Origin: Pyronema omphalodes
Taxonomy: Eukaryota > Ascomycota > Pezizomycetes > Pezizales > Pyronemataceae
NCBI GenBank assembly: GCA_024516155.1
Contig: JAJJXM010000011.1
Location: 372,001-436,000 of the forward strand
Length of the DNA stretch: 64,000 bases
Direction of reading: 5' to 3'
Below, in pieces: positions 35,346-46,666 of the stretch. Below the pieces are notes generated by a model. That model did no database searches. It had not been told where the DNA came from and was given only the letters and a program-made list of their open reading frames with translations. The position numbers and the translations under genes are program-made. Numbering within the stretch: the first letter of the stretch is position 1; each line of letters opens with the position of its first letter.

Positions 35346-36693
35346 AAATCACGACCAAAACGGACTGTACGGACTGTTGGAATATGAGAACTGTACGGCC
35401 ACCCAGTTCAGTTTACTGTCAGTAATATAAACTGGTTAAACTGCGAAAACCAGTTAACTGAATGCAAGGCTTGGCAAACCAGGTGAACTGTTTAAAACTG
35501 CGAAAACTGGTTTGTCCAGGGGAACTGGTTTATGAAGGGGCAAGAATTTTATTCAGTACATATAAAAGAAAATTCTAAATCAATGGTCCCCAGAAACCAC
35601 AACTGCCGTCGACGATTGAAGCTCTTGAGCCCCTCAATCGCCTCTACAGTATCAGCCTGCATTGAATGACGGTCCGATGTCATGATCCGCTTGCACTCCG
35701 AAAATAGCCGCCCTGACTCAGCGCTCATGGCGGGAATAGACGGCACGTTGACAGCCATTTTGCACAGGCTGGGAAACCTGGCTCACTGCCGCGGCTCACA
35801 CCACCACTCAATGGCAGAAAGACCATCTCCAAGTGCCGCCTCCAGCCCCAGCGCACAATAATCAACATACTCATCTAGTTGCTCACCTGCCACCGGTGTA
35901 GGCGCACCTGATAACCAAAGGTCCGGGTCTGTTAAGTCATCATTCACTGCTGCTTCATCACCATCAGTATCCCTGCCACCTGCACTATTAGAGGCATCTA
36001 CTCCTTTGTACTCCCGGAGCCACATCCTCCCAACTGCCATCTGGGCAGGAGCAATCCACTCAGGCCTCCAGCGAAGGTGAAAATACTGCCACTTGCGCTG
36101 AGGGTGCAGAACGACCGCGGCAACGTAAACTGGTGCACGATCAGTCAGACTAAAAGTCTTTGTCTAAAGACTCCCACCCGCATTTGACCATGGCGGCTAG
36201 GGCCAAGCTATTGTCAGATGTGGTGAGATTGATGAGGGGCCACTTGTAACTGAACTCATGGTAGTAAATCGTTTGAGAAGGATGGCCGTGTGAGGTAGGG
36301 TTGAGTTCTGTGGGTCCACGGAGGGCAGTCCATGGGCGAGATATATAGGAAGGTTCAGGCCAACAGAGGTGGGTTCAAACGGGGTCCGGTACATCGTTTG
36401 CACTGATTTGGCTGTCTATTCCTCCATGAACGGGTTTGTCTGTTTGTTCTTCTGTAAAGTAGTCAACGAGGTGGTTAAACTGGTTTGTATCTGACAACCA
36501 GTAAACTGTTTACCGAGTCAGTTCAATCAGTTCAATCAGTGCACTGCAGTTACCTGGTTCTCTGGCACCCTCAAAACTGAACCAACTGCGTATCCGGGAC
36601 ACGAAAACTGCACCAACTAACTGTGAATTATCAGTTCAGTTTACCTGGTTTACGATTTTACCCGGTAAACTGGTTATACGGTTGGGAGGTCTG
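35317..36693 (-). mobile_element. hAT-superfamily DNA transposon, 1377 bp, internally deleted
   Basis: Both ends carry imperfect terminal inverted repeats of about 28 bp: left CAGACCTCCCAGTCGTACAA, right (reverse complement) CAGACCTCCCAACCGTATAA, both then running into ACCAGTTTA. An exact 8-bp target-site duplication GTCCTCTG flanks the element at 35309-35316 and 36694-36701; 8 bp is the hAT hallmark. The outer 200-300 bp at each end are packed with AACTGGTT/AACCAGTT-type motifs in both orientations, probably transposase-binding subterminal repeats. The middle holds the C-terminal part of a hAT transposase on the minus strand, broken by a frameshift and a stop. The size is far below a full hAT element, so this copy cannot move by itself. 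Confidence 0.93.
35549..36280 (-). pseudogene. hAT transposase fragment (C-terminal part with dimerisation domain)
   Basis: Reads as three pieces. Upstream (about 36280-36155) is IYYHEFSYKWPLINLTTSDN, then AAMVKCGWESLDKDF. A 1-base frameshift in a T run then moves to APVYVAAVVLHPQRKWQYF and RPEWIAPAQMAVGRMWLREY, the typical hAT core before the insertion domain's end. An in-frame TGA at 35783-35785 interrupts before the hAT C-terminal dimerisation motif (VPSIPAMSAESGRLFSECKR, then DTVEAIEGLKSF). The N-terminal BED zinc finger and most catalytic residues are missing, in line with an internal deletion. It is non-functional. Confidence 0.85.
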
Positions 36694-36701
36694 GTCCTCT
36701 G
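36665..36701. repeat. hAT right end: terminal inverted repeat plus target-site duplication
   Basis: TGGGAGGTCTG ends at 36693, the complement of the left end, followed directly by GTCCTCTG (36694-36701), identical to the left target-site copy. Confidence 0.92.
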
Positions 36702-36836
36702 TGTATGGGGTCCAGTATATGCCTGCAGAGTGCATGCTAGTGGTTTTCGCTCTATGTAATATTCAGCTAATTGTGAGTTTATGGAACTTTTAGAAGGTTG
36801 GAAATGAGTGGAGAAACCTGTAATATAAAATTTCAT

Positions 36837-37995
36837 CCTAGAATATGATCAATCAAGACTACTGGACAATTCTATCGGGTAGATGTTAGAAGATTATGGT
36901 ATTAAGTATCACAAACATCACGGATGTACCTAGATCTAAGATCAGAGGTTCTAATCGTCGAAGAAAGTCATCTTTGTAGTCTTACAAAGTGTTACTTTTG
37001 GCTTTTCTTGAAAGTAGGTCATGATTTTACACTTATTTCGTGATCCTGATTCCTGACGCCCTATAAAAATTTTGGAACATAGTTATAAAACCATATGCAA
37101 TGGCTTTCGCGGCTCCGCCAAGATCCAAGAGCATGACACGCTGGACCGGCTCTAATAATAACAATTTTTTTAGCAAGTATATTTTCAATAAAAGGGTGTA
37201 TATGAGTAAACGATCTGTATGACGGCACGTCTTCATGTTGATGAAATCTTAGCTCATGAGACAGATATTGATTGGACGTTCAGAAGAAGAAAACATGCTA
37301 AGCAAGGTCTAGTCTATCCAGTATGACCATTCAATCATTTTCTGCTTCTTGCTTCGCCATAAACAATTGTTTTTTAAGGGCTATGTATAAAATAAAATAC
37401 GACAAGAGGAGCCCAATACAGAATAATCAGGGAATTTCATAAAGCAAACAGCTCACCATGGCTTTTTTTAGCACCTATTAGTATCTCTGCCTTCCCAGAC
37501 CCCCCTTCAGGCTATTTCATTCTACCGTTTGCTCTAGATAGAGCATCGTTCGTCTGTATGCGTGATCGCTTAGTAGATGTTTTATAGAGTATATTGGCTA
37601 ACGGATGTCGATTTCCAGATAGGCGGAGCCCAAAGTTTCGTTTGTACTCGTAAGGCTGCAGAAACGAATATCCAAGATAGCAAGATCCGGAAGCATCACC
37701 AATTTCGATAATTCTACATACCCCGACAACATCAATTCAAATGCAGTTTACATACGAAACATCCCAACAAAAAAAATGCATCTGCCAGCGAAAAAAAAAA
37801 AAGCCAATATATCCCGTTACCAAAGTATCTACATTCACCTTTACCCTATAATAACTCCAAAAGAATATCGTCTATCGTTGACGTCTCTATCTATCTTCGT
37901 ATCTTTCTCCATCATGACTATTCCCATCGGTATCGTTTCTTCCCTGGCCTATTCATAAAGTGTTGTTAGCCCCCATCACCTAACCTTCCCACACA
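36837..37995. other. Spacer between ankyrin pseudogene and transporter gene
   Basis: AT-rich, with no recognised gene. A 67-codon minus frame at 37033-37236 could be an upstream relic of the ankyrin pseudogene, but I cannot show it. The right part includes the 3' end of the minus-strand transporter and an A run near 37789-37802. Confidence 0.5.
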
Positions 37996-39960
37996 TCAGT
38001 CAGCAGAAGGAGATGAAGAAATACGTTGTTGCCGATGAACCTGACCACTTGTCTCATCGTCTGAGACATACCCTGCTGTATTTGGTTGGTTGTGCTCCTG
38101 ATGGTGAGCCATGTGAGTCTTTTGCAGCACCTCTTCACGCATCTTTGTGATTTTAAGGTAATTGTAACCAGCAATTGAGACGATTGTTACAAGCAGACCA
38201 CTGATGTTGACGGGTGTCAAGGGATCGTGGAAGATGATAGCCGCAGCGGAGATGGTCATCACTTCTTTGAAGATACCCGCAATGGAAAGTGTAACAACAG
38301 AGGAGCGTTTAAGTAAACTATTGAAGTTAATAAGGAGCTGGCCCTAAGGCAATAGGAGTATGGATGACTTACGCGAACTCGCTGCTAACCATAAGGAATG
38401 CAATGACTCCAGGGAAAACAACGATTCCGATACTCCTAAAGAAGCCTTCTTCTTCAACAAGCTCTCCGTATCGCTCGGCCAACGGGCCAAAACCCTCAAC
38501 TGGGATTGCAACTGCGAGAATGGAGAAGAACATGCAGGGAGCAAGGAAGAAGATGGAGGAAAACGGGTTTCCTGTTGCGGGGTTTCGGACAAGGAGAAGC
38601 TGAGTAAGAGACCATCGCAGTCCGGACAACGCGGAGGCCAGGATAACTAAAATGAAGCCGATTACGACGAATTTGACTTCAGAAGCAACCATCATGACAA
38701 CTCCCATAGTCATGACTCCAATGATGCTGACGAGCTTCCAGGTGGGCTTTTCGAGTCCGAAAAGGAAGGCAAAACAAAGGACGAAGGCAAGGGAGGATGA
38801 TTTGCACATCGCTTCATTACGTCAGTTACTAATTGGGCTGAGAGATGGGGAAATGATGACAAACTGTAAAAAGTCAAGGTGATAAATTTTAAACTCATGT
38901 TTCCAAGACCAATATCTAGTCCAGTTGCTGCTCCACAGGGGAAGATCTTGGTCAGATACACCCATTTGGTCATGACACCAGCCTTGCGTTTCTTGATCTC
39001 CTCATTGCGGCTGTTAAAGCGGAACCATGACCGAGGGCCTCTCTCGTCGGGGTCAATTGGTGCTGATAACGGCGATTCCTCGGGAATTGCCTTTGCACCG
39101 AAAAATCCTGCTGGTCGAAGGTGGGGAAAGGCGAATAACACTAGCGACGACAGGCAGAATTGTACTATCATGTGTAGACATGTTATGAATAGCGGAAAGT
39201 GAAAATTGAGATGATCTGGCGCGAACATCCACTTGTTGTACTACAGATGAGCTACGAATTAACCATAGCTCCATTAAAGCTTCAATTATGTCAGACAGGG
39301 GTGTCGCGATGTTGACTTACAACAGATATCAAAAGCGAGAAAGTGTACCTATGTGGATTTTAAGTCAACATAGCTCCAATAACGGGATTCATGCACTGAA
39401 TCATCATACCATAAACCAATTAATATTAGATTCACAGCCAGATCGCGCAGGACCTTGGAATCAGCTTCTTTCTTCTCCTCGCGCGTAGCTACATTGTCAA
39501 TGTGCCCTGGAATCAGGGAAGCCTCAGATTCGTCCCCGACTCTGTGTCGAACTCCCCGACGATTGTGTCGAGTTTGTCGACCACCAACTAACGCCTCTTC
39601 GTCGTCGCTGCCTGCATGGTAGCTGTCCATTTCGTGATCCTCCGATACAGACTCGCCTGGCCACTCGTCAACGTTGTGCGGGGTGCCTGTAGTATGTTGT
39701 AGTAAGCTTTCGCAATCGCTTGGTCGACTATTTCCTTGAGAACCGGGAGGATCGTCGTCGGCAGTGGAGGGCTCTGTCAACAGGGAAGGTGTAGGTTGTG
39801 GTTGTATCTCGTTCGCATCAGAGGTTCGAGGGCGTTCGCTCGGGTTATGCTTTGTAGGGTCGCGGCCAAGTAGCTGTGAATTATCTTCCCCTGAGTCTAC
39901 TGAGTCTGATTCCACTGAAGCAAGGTCTGGGTTTGCGTCTGCGGGAAAAGCTGAAGTCAT
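37996..39960 (-). CDS. TPT-family transporter (Ymd8-like, putative nucleotide-sugar or triose-phosphate transporter)
   Basis: Membrane carrier of the drug/metabolite superfamily, probably in the Golgi or ER. Five exons (39960-39410, 39348-39321, 39240-38865, 38811-38373, 38317-37996) with introns of 61, 80, 53 and 55 bp give 571 aa. The second exon is only 28 nt and supplies YTFSLLISV in the first helix. The N-terminal 170 residues are acidic and disordered. The TPT domain starts at about 175 (LAVNLILIGLWYTFSLLISV, then YNKWMFAPDHLNFHFPLFIT). Conserved parts follow: PCGAATGLDIGLGNMSLKFI, TLTFYTMCKSSSLAFVLCFA, LSGLRWSLTQLLL and LKRSSVVTLSIAGIFKE. The C-terminus is hydrophilic. The start is the first ATG (39960); an upstream GTG extension is not used. 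The substrate cannot be told from the sequence. Confidence 0.92.
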
Positions 39961-40424
39961 GGTGGTTCTGTTGCTGGACTTCTCATTAATGTCTTGGTGA
40001 TGCACTATATTTCGCTATCTAACCACTCCGAGGCCATTATCTCCCTTACTCGGGTAGCATTGAGCACCATGGATGCCCGGCGCGTGCGATGGCCCAAAAT
40101 AACGTGGCGCTGTGGCGGAGAGCTCCTGTTGGAGGCAATCGAACAATGAGCTCACGCGACAGAGTTTCCTAACCCGTCAAGTGACCAGGAAAATTAGGAA
40201 TATTTGCCATTATCAAATTGTTGATAAGCTGTGAAAATGGTGTTTTGTAGTATTATTGTCTGGATACTTGCACAGAAATTCATGTTGACTTGCAGTTGCG
40301 AGGGTCCCCACACTGCTGTTAGGTAAGTTAATTCTCATACATACACGGTCCCTTGACCACCGACGCTGCACGGACTATTCCAATTTCTGAATGGACGAGG
40401 GAAATTTTGAAAAATCGTTATAGA

Positions 40425-40745
40425 AAAATGATATTAAGCTCTGAGAATATGGAAAATAACATAATGGAAAGCCATATTAAGCTCAAAAAAATACGGATAA
40501 TGATACTAACTAAACTCTGAGAATGTAGAAAATAATATAATGGAAAATAATATGAAGCTCAAAAAGATGGTTAATGATACTAAGCTCTGAGGATATAGAA
40601 AATAATAGAATGGAAAACTATGTCAAGCTCAAAAATACGGATAATGATACCAAACTCTGAATAATATTGAAAATAATATTCAGGTTTATAAATACGGATA
40701 ATGATACTAAGCCCCAACAATATGGAAACCAATATGAAACCCAAA
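40425..40745. repeat. AT-rich tandem repeat, about 70-76 bp unit, 4-5 copies
   Basis: The block AAGCTCTGAGAATAT...ATACGGATAATGATACTA recurs with CTCTGAG (or its variants) at 40439, 40515, 40585, 40655 and about 40712. Each unit contains two half-repeats around GAAAATAA and TAAGCTCAAAAA. Copies differ by point changes and small indels. Confidence 0.85.
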
Positions 40746-40850
40746 ATCCATTTTTTCAAAGAGCTTGTGCAACAGCTCTTTCCACAAGCGAAACTCACGC
40801 GACAAGTTCCGTTAGCTTCCAGCTGTCGAATTCAAGCCCGGGGATCCTGG

Positions 40851-40889
40851 CTATGTGAATACACTATGTGAATACATTATGTGAATACA
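40851..40889. repeat. 13-bp tandem repeat (CTATGTGAATACA), 3 copies
   Basis: Three near-perfect units in a row, with a truncated fourth starting at 40890. Confidence 0.9.
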
Positions 40890-41890
40890 CTATGTAAAAT
40901 TTCTATATATGTACAGCTTAAAGTGGGTCCAGAGGGTAAGATACTTGTAGTAAACTTCAGTGAGCATTGCAGACATACAGTCACATTCACCATTCACCGG
41001 ATCGATCTACATCCGTTGACAGATGAGATGGTCATCCGAGAATATCCCGCAACAGACAACACAATTCCACATTTCGAAAACTATCCCAAGCAGTAAAGTC
41101 TATCCATATCCAAGCCTCGCAGCAGCCCGTAATTGATATTCCATTACGTTTATGAACGGTACACTGCTCCGAACCCAAGACTTCAGGATTGTTCTTGAAT
41201 CCACGTGGATGAATCTTGAGAGTCTGTCGGATCCTTTGGCAAAGGCCCAAGTGTCATACATAGCTGTTGAACCGATGCATTTACGTACAGAGTGCATCAT
41301 TCATCACTCATCCGGTGTGGAAACGATGCGGACCGATGATGGGATGAAGTTCTAGGCCAGGCTGGCGGCGCGGTCTTGCGTCTCGCGTCTTGCGTCCTGT
41401 GCCGGCTGGGTGAGATCTTACATAAATGGCCGATTATTACCCTGTGAAAAAATGTATTCTCAAAGAATTTTAAGAATAAATAATTGAATAACCAGCAAAA
41501 TTATTTTCTAAAAACCATAACATCACCATGCTTTCAAAACCAATGTTCAATCAGTTATCAATAGCTATTTTTGTTTGTATATATATGTAGAAGCACTATC
41601 AAAATTCTCACAAGTGCCATGCGTACGAGTACACCGTACATACTGTGATTGTGATTTAAGCTTTTCAAGACGCGTACGAGCGCGCCGTCTCAACGTATTA
41701 GTCTACATAGAGAAGCAATGGCTCTGCCAATAACGCCTATTAGCAGAGCCGCCCTAGACCACGTCTGGAGTTAAGCTAGCTTCTTATGAGCACTAAAATA
41801 CATAGCAATACCCCGCCATAGCTCATCCAACCCATCCGGTCGCCGTCCACCCATCGATTATCACCTCTGCCCCTCCATAATACCGACGCC

Positions 41891-44800
41891 ATGGCCAGTA
41901 TAAACTTCGATCGGATTGAAGGGCACAACGAACATAATCAATCACGTTTAGCTCGCGCCCTCGCTGAGAAGCGCATTCCACTATCACAAAACCCGCACCT
42001 TGTTCGATCAGACCATTCCGCATATCAAGAGAAATGGGAGGAGAAGCTAAGGACAACTGCTGAGCTTGATGACCCGTTACGTGTTTGGTTAGACTACATT
42101 GAATGGACTATCGAGACTTTTCCCCCAGGACACTCTGCAGAGTCCGGCCTTCGTAACCTGCTGGAGCGAGCTACCCGCGAATTCGCGAACGATATCAGAT
42201 ACAAGTCCGATATCAGATACCTCAAGCTTTGGTTTCAATATGCCCGTGACTTCTCAGATTCACCCAGAGAGGTCTTTACATACCTTGCACGGAACGACAT
42301 TGGACAGAGCCTGGCAGCCTACTATGAAGAATTTGCCGCTTTATTAGAGCTCCATGGCAAGCGAAATGCAGCAGCCGAGATCTACCAGAGTGGTATCAAA
42401 AGAAATGCTATGCCCGTTGCGCGCTTGGAAAGAAAATACCAGGAATTTTTGCACCGACTCAAAGCCAATCCTATCGGTCCTAATGAGCCTACATCGCCTG
42501 CCCTGCCTGCTGTGAGACCAGCTCTTTCGGTAAAACCATTTGGAGGATTGGGAGCAAGTGCGGGACTAGGTGCAACTGCGGATCTGCAGCAAAGGAATAG
42601 AGAGAACACAATCGAGCCAAGACAATGGGTAGGAGAGACACTGAAGCAGCATGAAAACGCATTCGATGGGGAGAAGTTAATAAGATTCAGAGATCACGTG
42701 GGTCATCTTTTATTTTCCCTTCCCCTCAAATGGTAAATTCAGCTAATAATCGCCGTTGTATTTGATTTTTAGCCGTATTACAAAGAATCTCCATACGTTT
42801 CAGGTGCTGTCCCACAACCTGGGAAAAGACCTGAACGTGCCGCTATAAATTTAGAAGCAATCTACGCAGAGAATGGTGAAGAGTTCTGTCCACAAGAATT
42901 ATTAGCAAAGAAAAAAGGGTTGTATGGTATCGGAACCAATTGGCATGAAATTCAGCGGCAACGTGCGGCGGCAGAGAAGGAGGTGAGACGCCATATGCCA
43001 GCGAATAATGACAGCTTCACTCCCATAAAAATCAAAACCGTCTTGTCCCCATCCCCCAACAAAGGCAAAGTACGCCGAAAACCCAGAGCCGGCAATATTG
43101 ATCCCAACTCGGAGCCCACTGTGACCTTTCACACCAGAGCAGCAACAGACGATATTTACGGTATTTTCAACCAACCGATTCAAAAGAAGACTCTCAATGA
43201 AGGGGAAGGGATAGATAGCTGTGACGATAGTGATGTCAGCGAAGGCGACTACACGACCAACATAACCTCCAGCATCCACAATCATACCCAGGAAGTGGAC
43301 GACACAACCGAAAGCGTTCAGAGCGACTTCCCCGATGATATGTATTCCCACAACGCCTCCAACCAAAACAAGGCAGCTCAGGATGTCTTCGAATCTGAGG
43401 ACACAACTATGATGCCAGTCCAAAATCCTGTTGGCAAGATGGAAAAGCTTTCGATCCTGGCCGACGAGCCCACGCAGCCTCTTGCCCGGAAGCTACAAAT
43501 TCCCCAACCTCCCCCCGACTTCAATCCTCCGACCAACCCCTTCGCCAGACCTGCAGACAGGCATCTTCCCTTTATGACCCCTATTGTCGAAAGGACGGAG
43601 ACACTTCCCATGACCGCCCTCAAGAATCGTGCCATGCAGGAAATGCAGACCCCCAGTCGAAGCGTGCTTGGGGTGCCAGCAATTATGGACGACGACGATG
43701 AAGATGAAGAAGAGGAGGAAGAAGAACAAGAAGAAGAAGATGATGATGATGATGATGATGATGAGGACGAAGAAATGGGGGATTCTCCTTTTAACAAAGA
43801 GAACCTTTTTTCTCCTCCCCCCAAACCCAGGCACCTCTCCCCACCTCCTCAAAGGCCCATGGGCAGATCACCTCTGGGTATCAAATCCTCAAAACTTGTA
43901 CCATTAGGAACCAAAGCCCAACCGCCAGTTCAGCCCTTTGTCGCAACGGTTCAGAAACCCATCATTGACGACATAGTCTGCAACCCTCTCGATGAGGGTA
44001 TGCGTAAAACCGTCTTCCAGAAACTCTCTCCGCCTCTAAAAACATACCCCGGCTATTACGAATCTACCACTCGAAAATCTGCTCGTGCCGCAATTGTCCA
44101 AAAGTACGTCCGCTCCCTTGCCAAAACCGAAGGCGGTAAAACAGCTAGTATCCTCAAAGCTCCCCTGATAGAGCTATTCACCCCCAATGGAGTTGCCGCT
44201 TACACCGTTTGCCGCGAGCTTGGACGGGGTGCCTTTGCCCCTGTTTACCTTGTCGAAAACCATGTCGTTGGAGACCTCGAAGAAGAAGCTGAAGGGGCCG
44301 GAATAGACCCTGTGGAGCTTAAGGCTAAACTAGCTGGCCGTCAACGCTTCGAAGCTTTGAAGATGGAAGATCCTCCAAGCGCTTGGGAATTCTATATGAC
44401 TAGACAGACAAAAATGAGGCTTGCAGGTACGAGAATGGCGGACTCCATCATCAACGCACCGGAAATGCATCTCTTTGAAGACGAGATGTTTTTATTCCTC
44501 GAGTACCGAAGTCATGGAAGCATGCTTGATTTGGTAAACTATACCAAATCAGAGGCTGTGGCAAGTGGGGGAACAGGTCTTATGGATGAGCTATTGGTTA
44601 TGTTCTTATCCGTCGAGCTTTTGAGGACTGTGGAGGCAATGCATGCAGCTGGCCTAATTCATGGTGACTTGAAGGCCGATAACATATTGGCGCGATTCGA
44701 CCTAGTGGATGATTCTAAATGGGATAGCAATTACCACCGTGATGGTTCTGGGGGTTGGTCTAGCAAGGGTATTTTGTTAATCGACTTTGGAAGAGCGATT

Positions 44801-45250
44801 GACATGAAGCTCTTCCGGCCGGAAGTACAGTTTATTGCTGACTGGGAAACGGATCATCAGGATTGTGCGGAGATGCGAGAGATGAGGCCATGGACTTACC
44901 AAGTTGATTACCATGGATCGGCGGCGATAATACACTCGTTACTTTTCGGACGGTATATCGAAACAGTGGCTAGTAAGAGTGGATTACCCGGTGTACAGAG
45001 TAAACACTACAAGATTACTCAGCCGTTGAAGCGGTATTGGCAGAAAGATATCTGGACAGAAGTGTTTGATGTCCTATTAAACCCCCTTCATTATGTCGCC
45101 AGGGAACAAACAGGCGCTATGCCTGTTAATAGTAGCTTGAGGATGATAAGAGAAAAGATGGAAGCATATTTAGAGAATAATTGTACGGCGGGTATAGGGT
45201 TGAAGGCAATGCTGAAGAAGATGGAGACTGCTGTGACGAAGAAGAAGTAA
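41891..45250 (+). CDS. BUB1: Spindle checkpoint Ser/Thr kinase Bub1 (Bub1/Mad3 type)
   Basis: Kinetochore kinase of the spindle assembly checkpoint. Exons 41891-42697 and 42773-45250 (75-bp intron) give 1094 aa. The Mad3/Bub1 homology region at about 40-190 is a TPR-like domain (DDPLRVWLDYIEWTIETFPP; YLKLWFQYARDFSDSPREVF). A conserved segment VTFHTRAATDDIYGIFNQPI lies in the middle. An acidic homopolymeric run at about 574-606 is followed directly by a KEN box (FNKENLF, near 611). The C-terminal kinase starts at about 745 with the glycine loop ELGRGAFAPVYL. It has the ATP lysine K799 (FEALKME), catalytic D901 (HGDLKADN) and D940 of DFG. All key residues are present, so it should be active. 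One protein combines Mad3-like KEN and Bub1 kinase, as in many fungi without a separate Mad3. Confidence 0.95.
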
Positions 45251-46342
45251 ATTAGATTATATAAATGAGTAGATGGTGGTTTAGAGTGTTTCTACCTGAT
45301 AGTCAAGGCTCAGAGTCACTGTACATATTCCAATTTTTGGCCTTCTGCACGTAGCAAAAACAACCGCAGTATTGATAAGAGACTCATTGTATGCGAGTGC
45401 CTGCAACAACGACTCAACTCATAGCTACTATTTGACGATTGACTCACACGCATTCCCTAAATTATTCGGCTTCGGCTTCGGCTTCATGCATTAAAACGGC
45501 AATTGGATCGCAATCCCCTTTTTTGGTTGCCCATAACCTGTCCCGCTGGTTTATCCTCAAGTACATTCATGTTTCGTTGGTTCGGAATTAGACGAGGGTA
45601 TTCTTTATATTCGTCTTTGGTTGCCAATATAAACGTTTCATCGTCGTTGTCGCTCTTAGAGTTGACATCACTATGGTACCTTACCAATAACCGACAAGTT
45701 ATAGTCCTGTATTGATTGGCCTTCGCTCCTCTTCTTCCTTCCGTAGAAAACTAACTCATGGAATCGTAATAAATATCATTACTCATCCGTTATTGCAAAT
45801 CTTATAAGTAATCCGAAACATATGCATCGTAAGCAACTAGGATTGAGATTGCCGTATTTCTGCTCTTTTTCTTGGAGTTAATATTAACTTCCTTTCTCTC
45901 CAATAGAAGATCCATGATGTCAATGTTCTAGTGTCCACTTTAGGTAGTGTTTCAGAGTGCCGTATAGTCAAACGAATTGTGTCTTAAGTTGAAGTTGCAT
46001 TCACACAACTCCCGCACCGGATATCAATAAAAATGCAGGCCAAGCTAGTAGTGATATCATTGTTCTGGATTTGAATACCTGGATCAAAGCCTCATCATGC
46101 CCCATTGGTTTCTTTCTATGGCTTCTAGAAGCAAAGGGATTCCAACGAAGGCTACTGAATGGAAATCTGGAACCTCAATCCTGTGCAAGATTTGACGAAT
46201 AATGGAGAACTTCTCATTGCTCTATAGCAACGGACGGGAGAGCCTATTTCACCGCAAAAAGATATTTCCTATAGAACGTGAATAGAGCACTCGGATGGAC
46301 AGGGGGGGTACCTACTGCCCTGACTATTCAGACTTTCTATTG

Positions 46343-46597
46343 CTATCGCATAGGTGAAGTTGAGGTTATTCTATCCACCCCGAATAGAGCAATGGGAAGT
46401 CCTTCGATGGCTTTGTTATTCCATTCAAGTGCCAGCTCAAAAAGCCCACTTCCGTTTCCGCGCGTGTAGAAATATCGAGCTGTAGCCATCGAGAGTGCCG
46501 TACTTATCGCAGTTGTTTTAAATGCTAAGTCAACACCAGTACATAGGCACAATTCAGAATATCCCTCGTATGAATGATGTAACACAAAATCCGTCAT
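46343..46597 (-). CDS. Possible small hypothetical ORF (84 aa)
   Basis: ATG-started frame with no recognised domain and ordinary composition. It may be chance or part of a decayed gene together with the ORF at 46667-47074, which is on the same strand 70 bp upstream. No splice model joining them was convincing. Confidence 0.15.
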   Translation of the reverse strand: MTDFVLHHSYEGYSELCLCTGVDLAFKTTAISTALSMATARYFYTRGNGSGLFELALEWNNKAIEGLPIALFGVDRITSTSPMR

Positions 46598-46666
46598 AGA
46601 AATCGAGCACTCCGGAGGTTTCGAGCCCTTAGGGGTTGATCATGATGCGAGATTTTCGAAAGACAG

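Larger units (their letters stand above)
34730..36836 (-). pseudogene. Ankyrin-repeat gene remnant, split by a hAT element
   Basis: Minus-strand remains of an ankyrin-repeat protein. After the upstream half (FQPSKSSINSQLAEYYI, then ACTLQAYTGPHTQRT) the frame is interrupted by the 35317-36693 hAT insertion. Removing the insertion and one 8-bp duplication restores a continuous frame into LFGVPHHEVETNDVEYLINC. Further on come ankyrin-like units (KTPPNHAASISHPGATGFLL; DTPLYDMILLDRKL; INIILEAGAGCEIKNIDG). A TGA at 34816-34818 stops the frame, yet ankyrin-like sequence continues beyond it in the same frame (VTRRPNAPSEVITVFLERKK). Between the two halves a hydrophobic stretch may be a retained intron. 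The full extent upstream of 36836 is unknown, and a short frame at 37033-37236 might belong to it. Confidence 0.72.
39961..41890. other. Divergent promoter region with AT-rich tandem repeats
   Basis: 1.9 kb between divergent transporter and BUB1 genes. It holds two tandem arrays listed separately. The remainder shows no gene. Near 40830 there is a chance run of EcoRI, SmaI and BamHI sites. Confidence 0.55.

Noticed and set aside
40828..40850. GAATTC...CCCGGGGATCC resembling a cloning polylinker
   Set aside because: The surrounding sequence is ordinary fungal AT-rich repeat DNA and no other vector sequence is present; most likely chance.
43378..43852. Ser-rich and Ile/Phe-rich antisense frames
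   Set aside because: They are shadows of the GAA/GAT-coded acidic run in BUB1.
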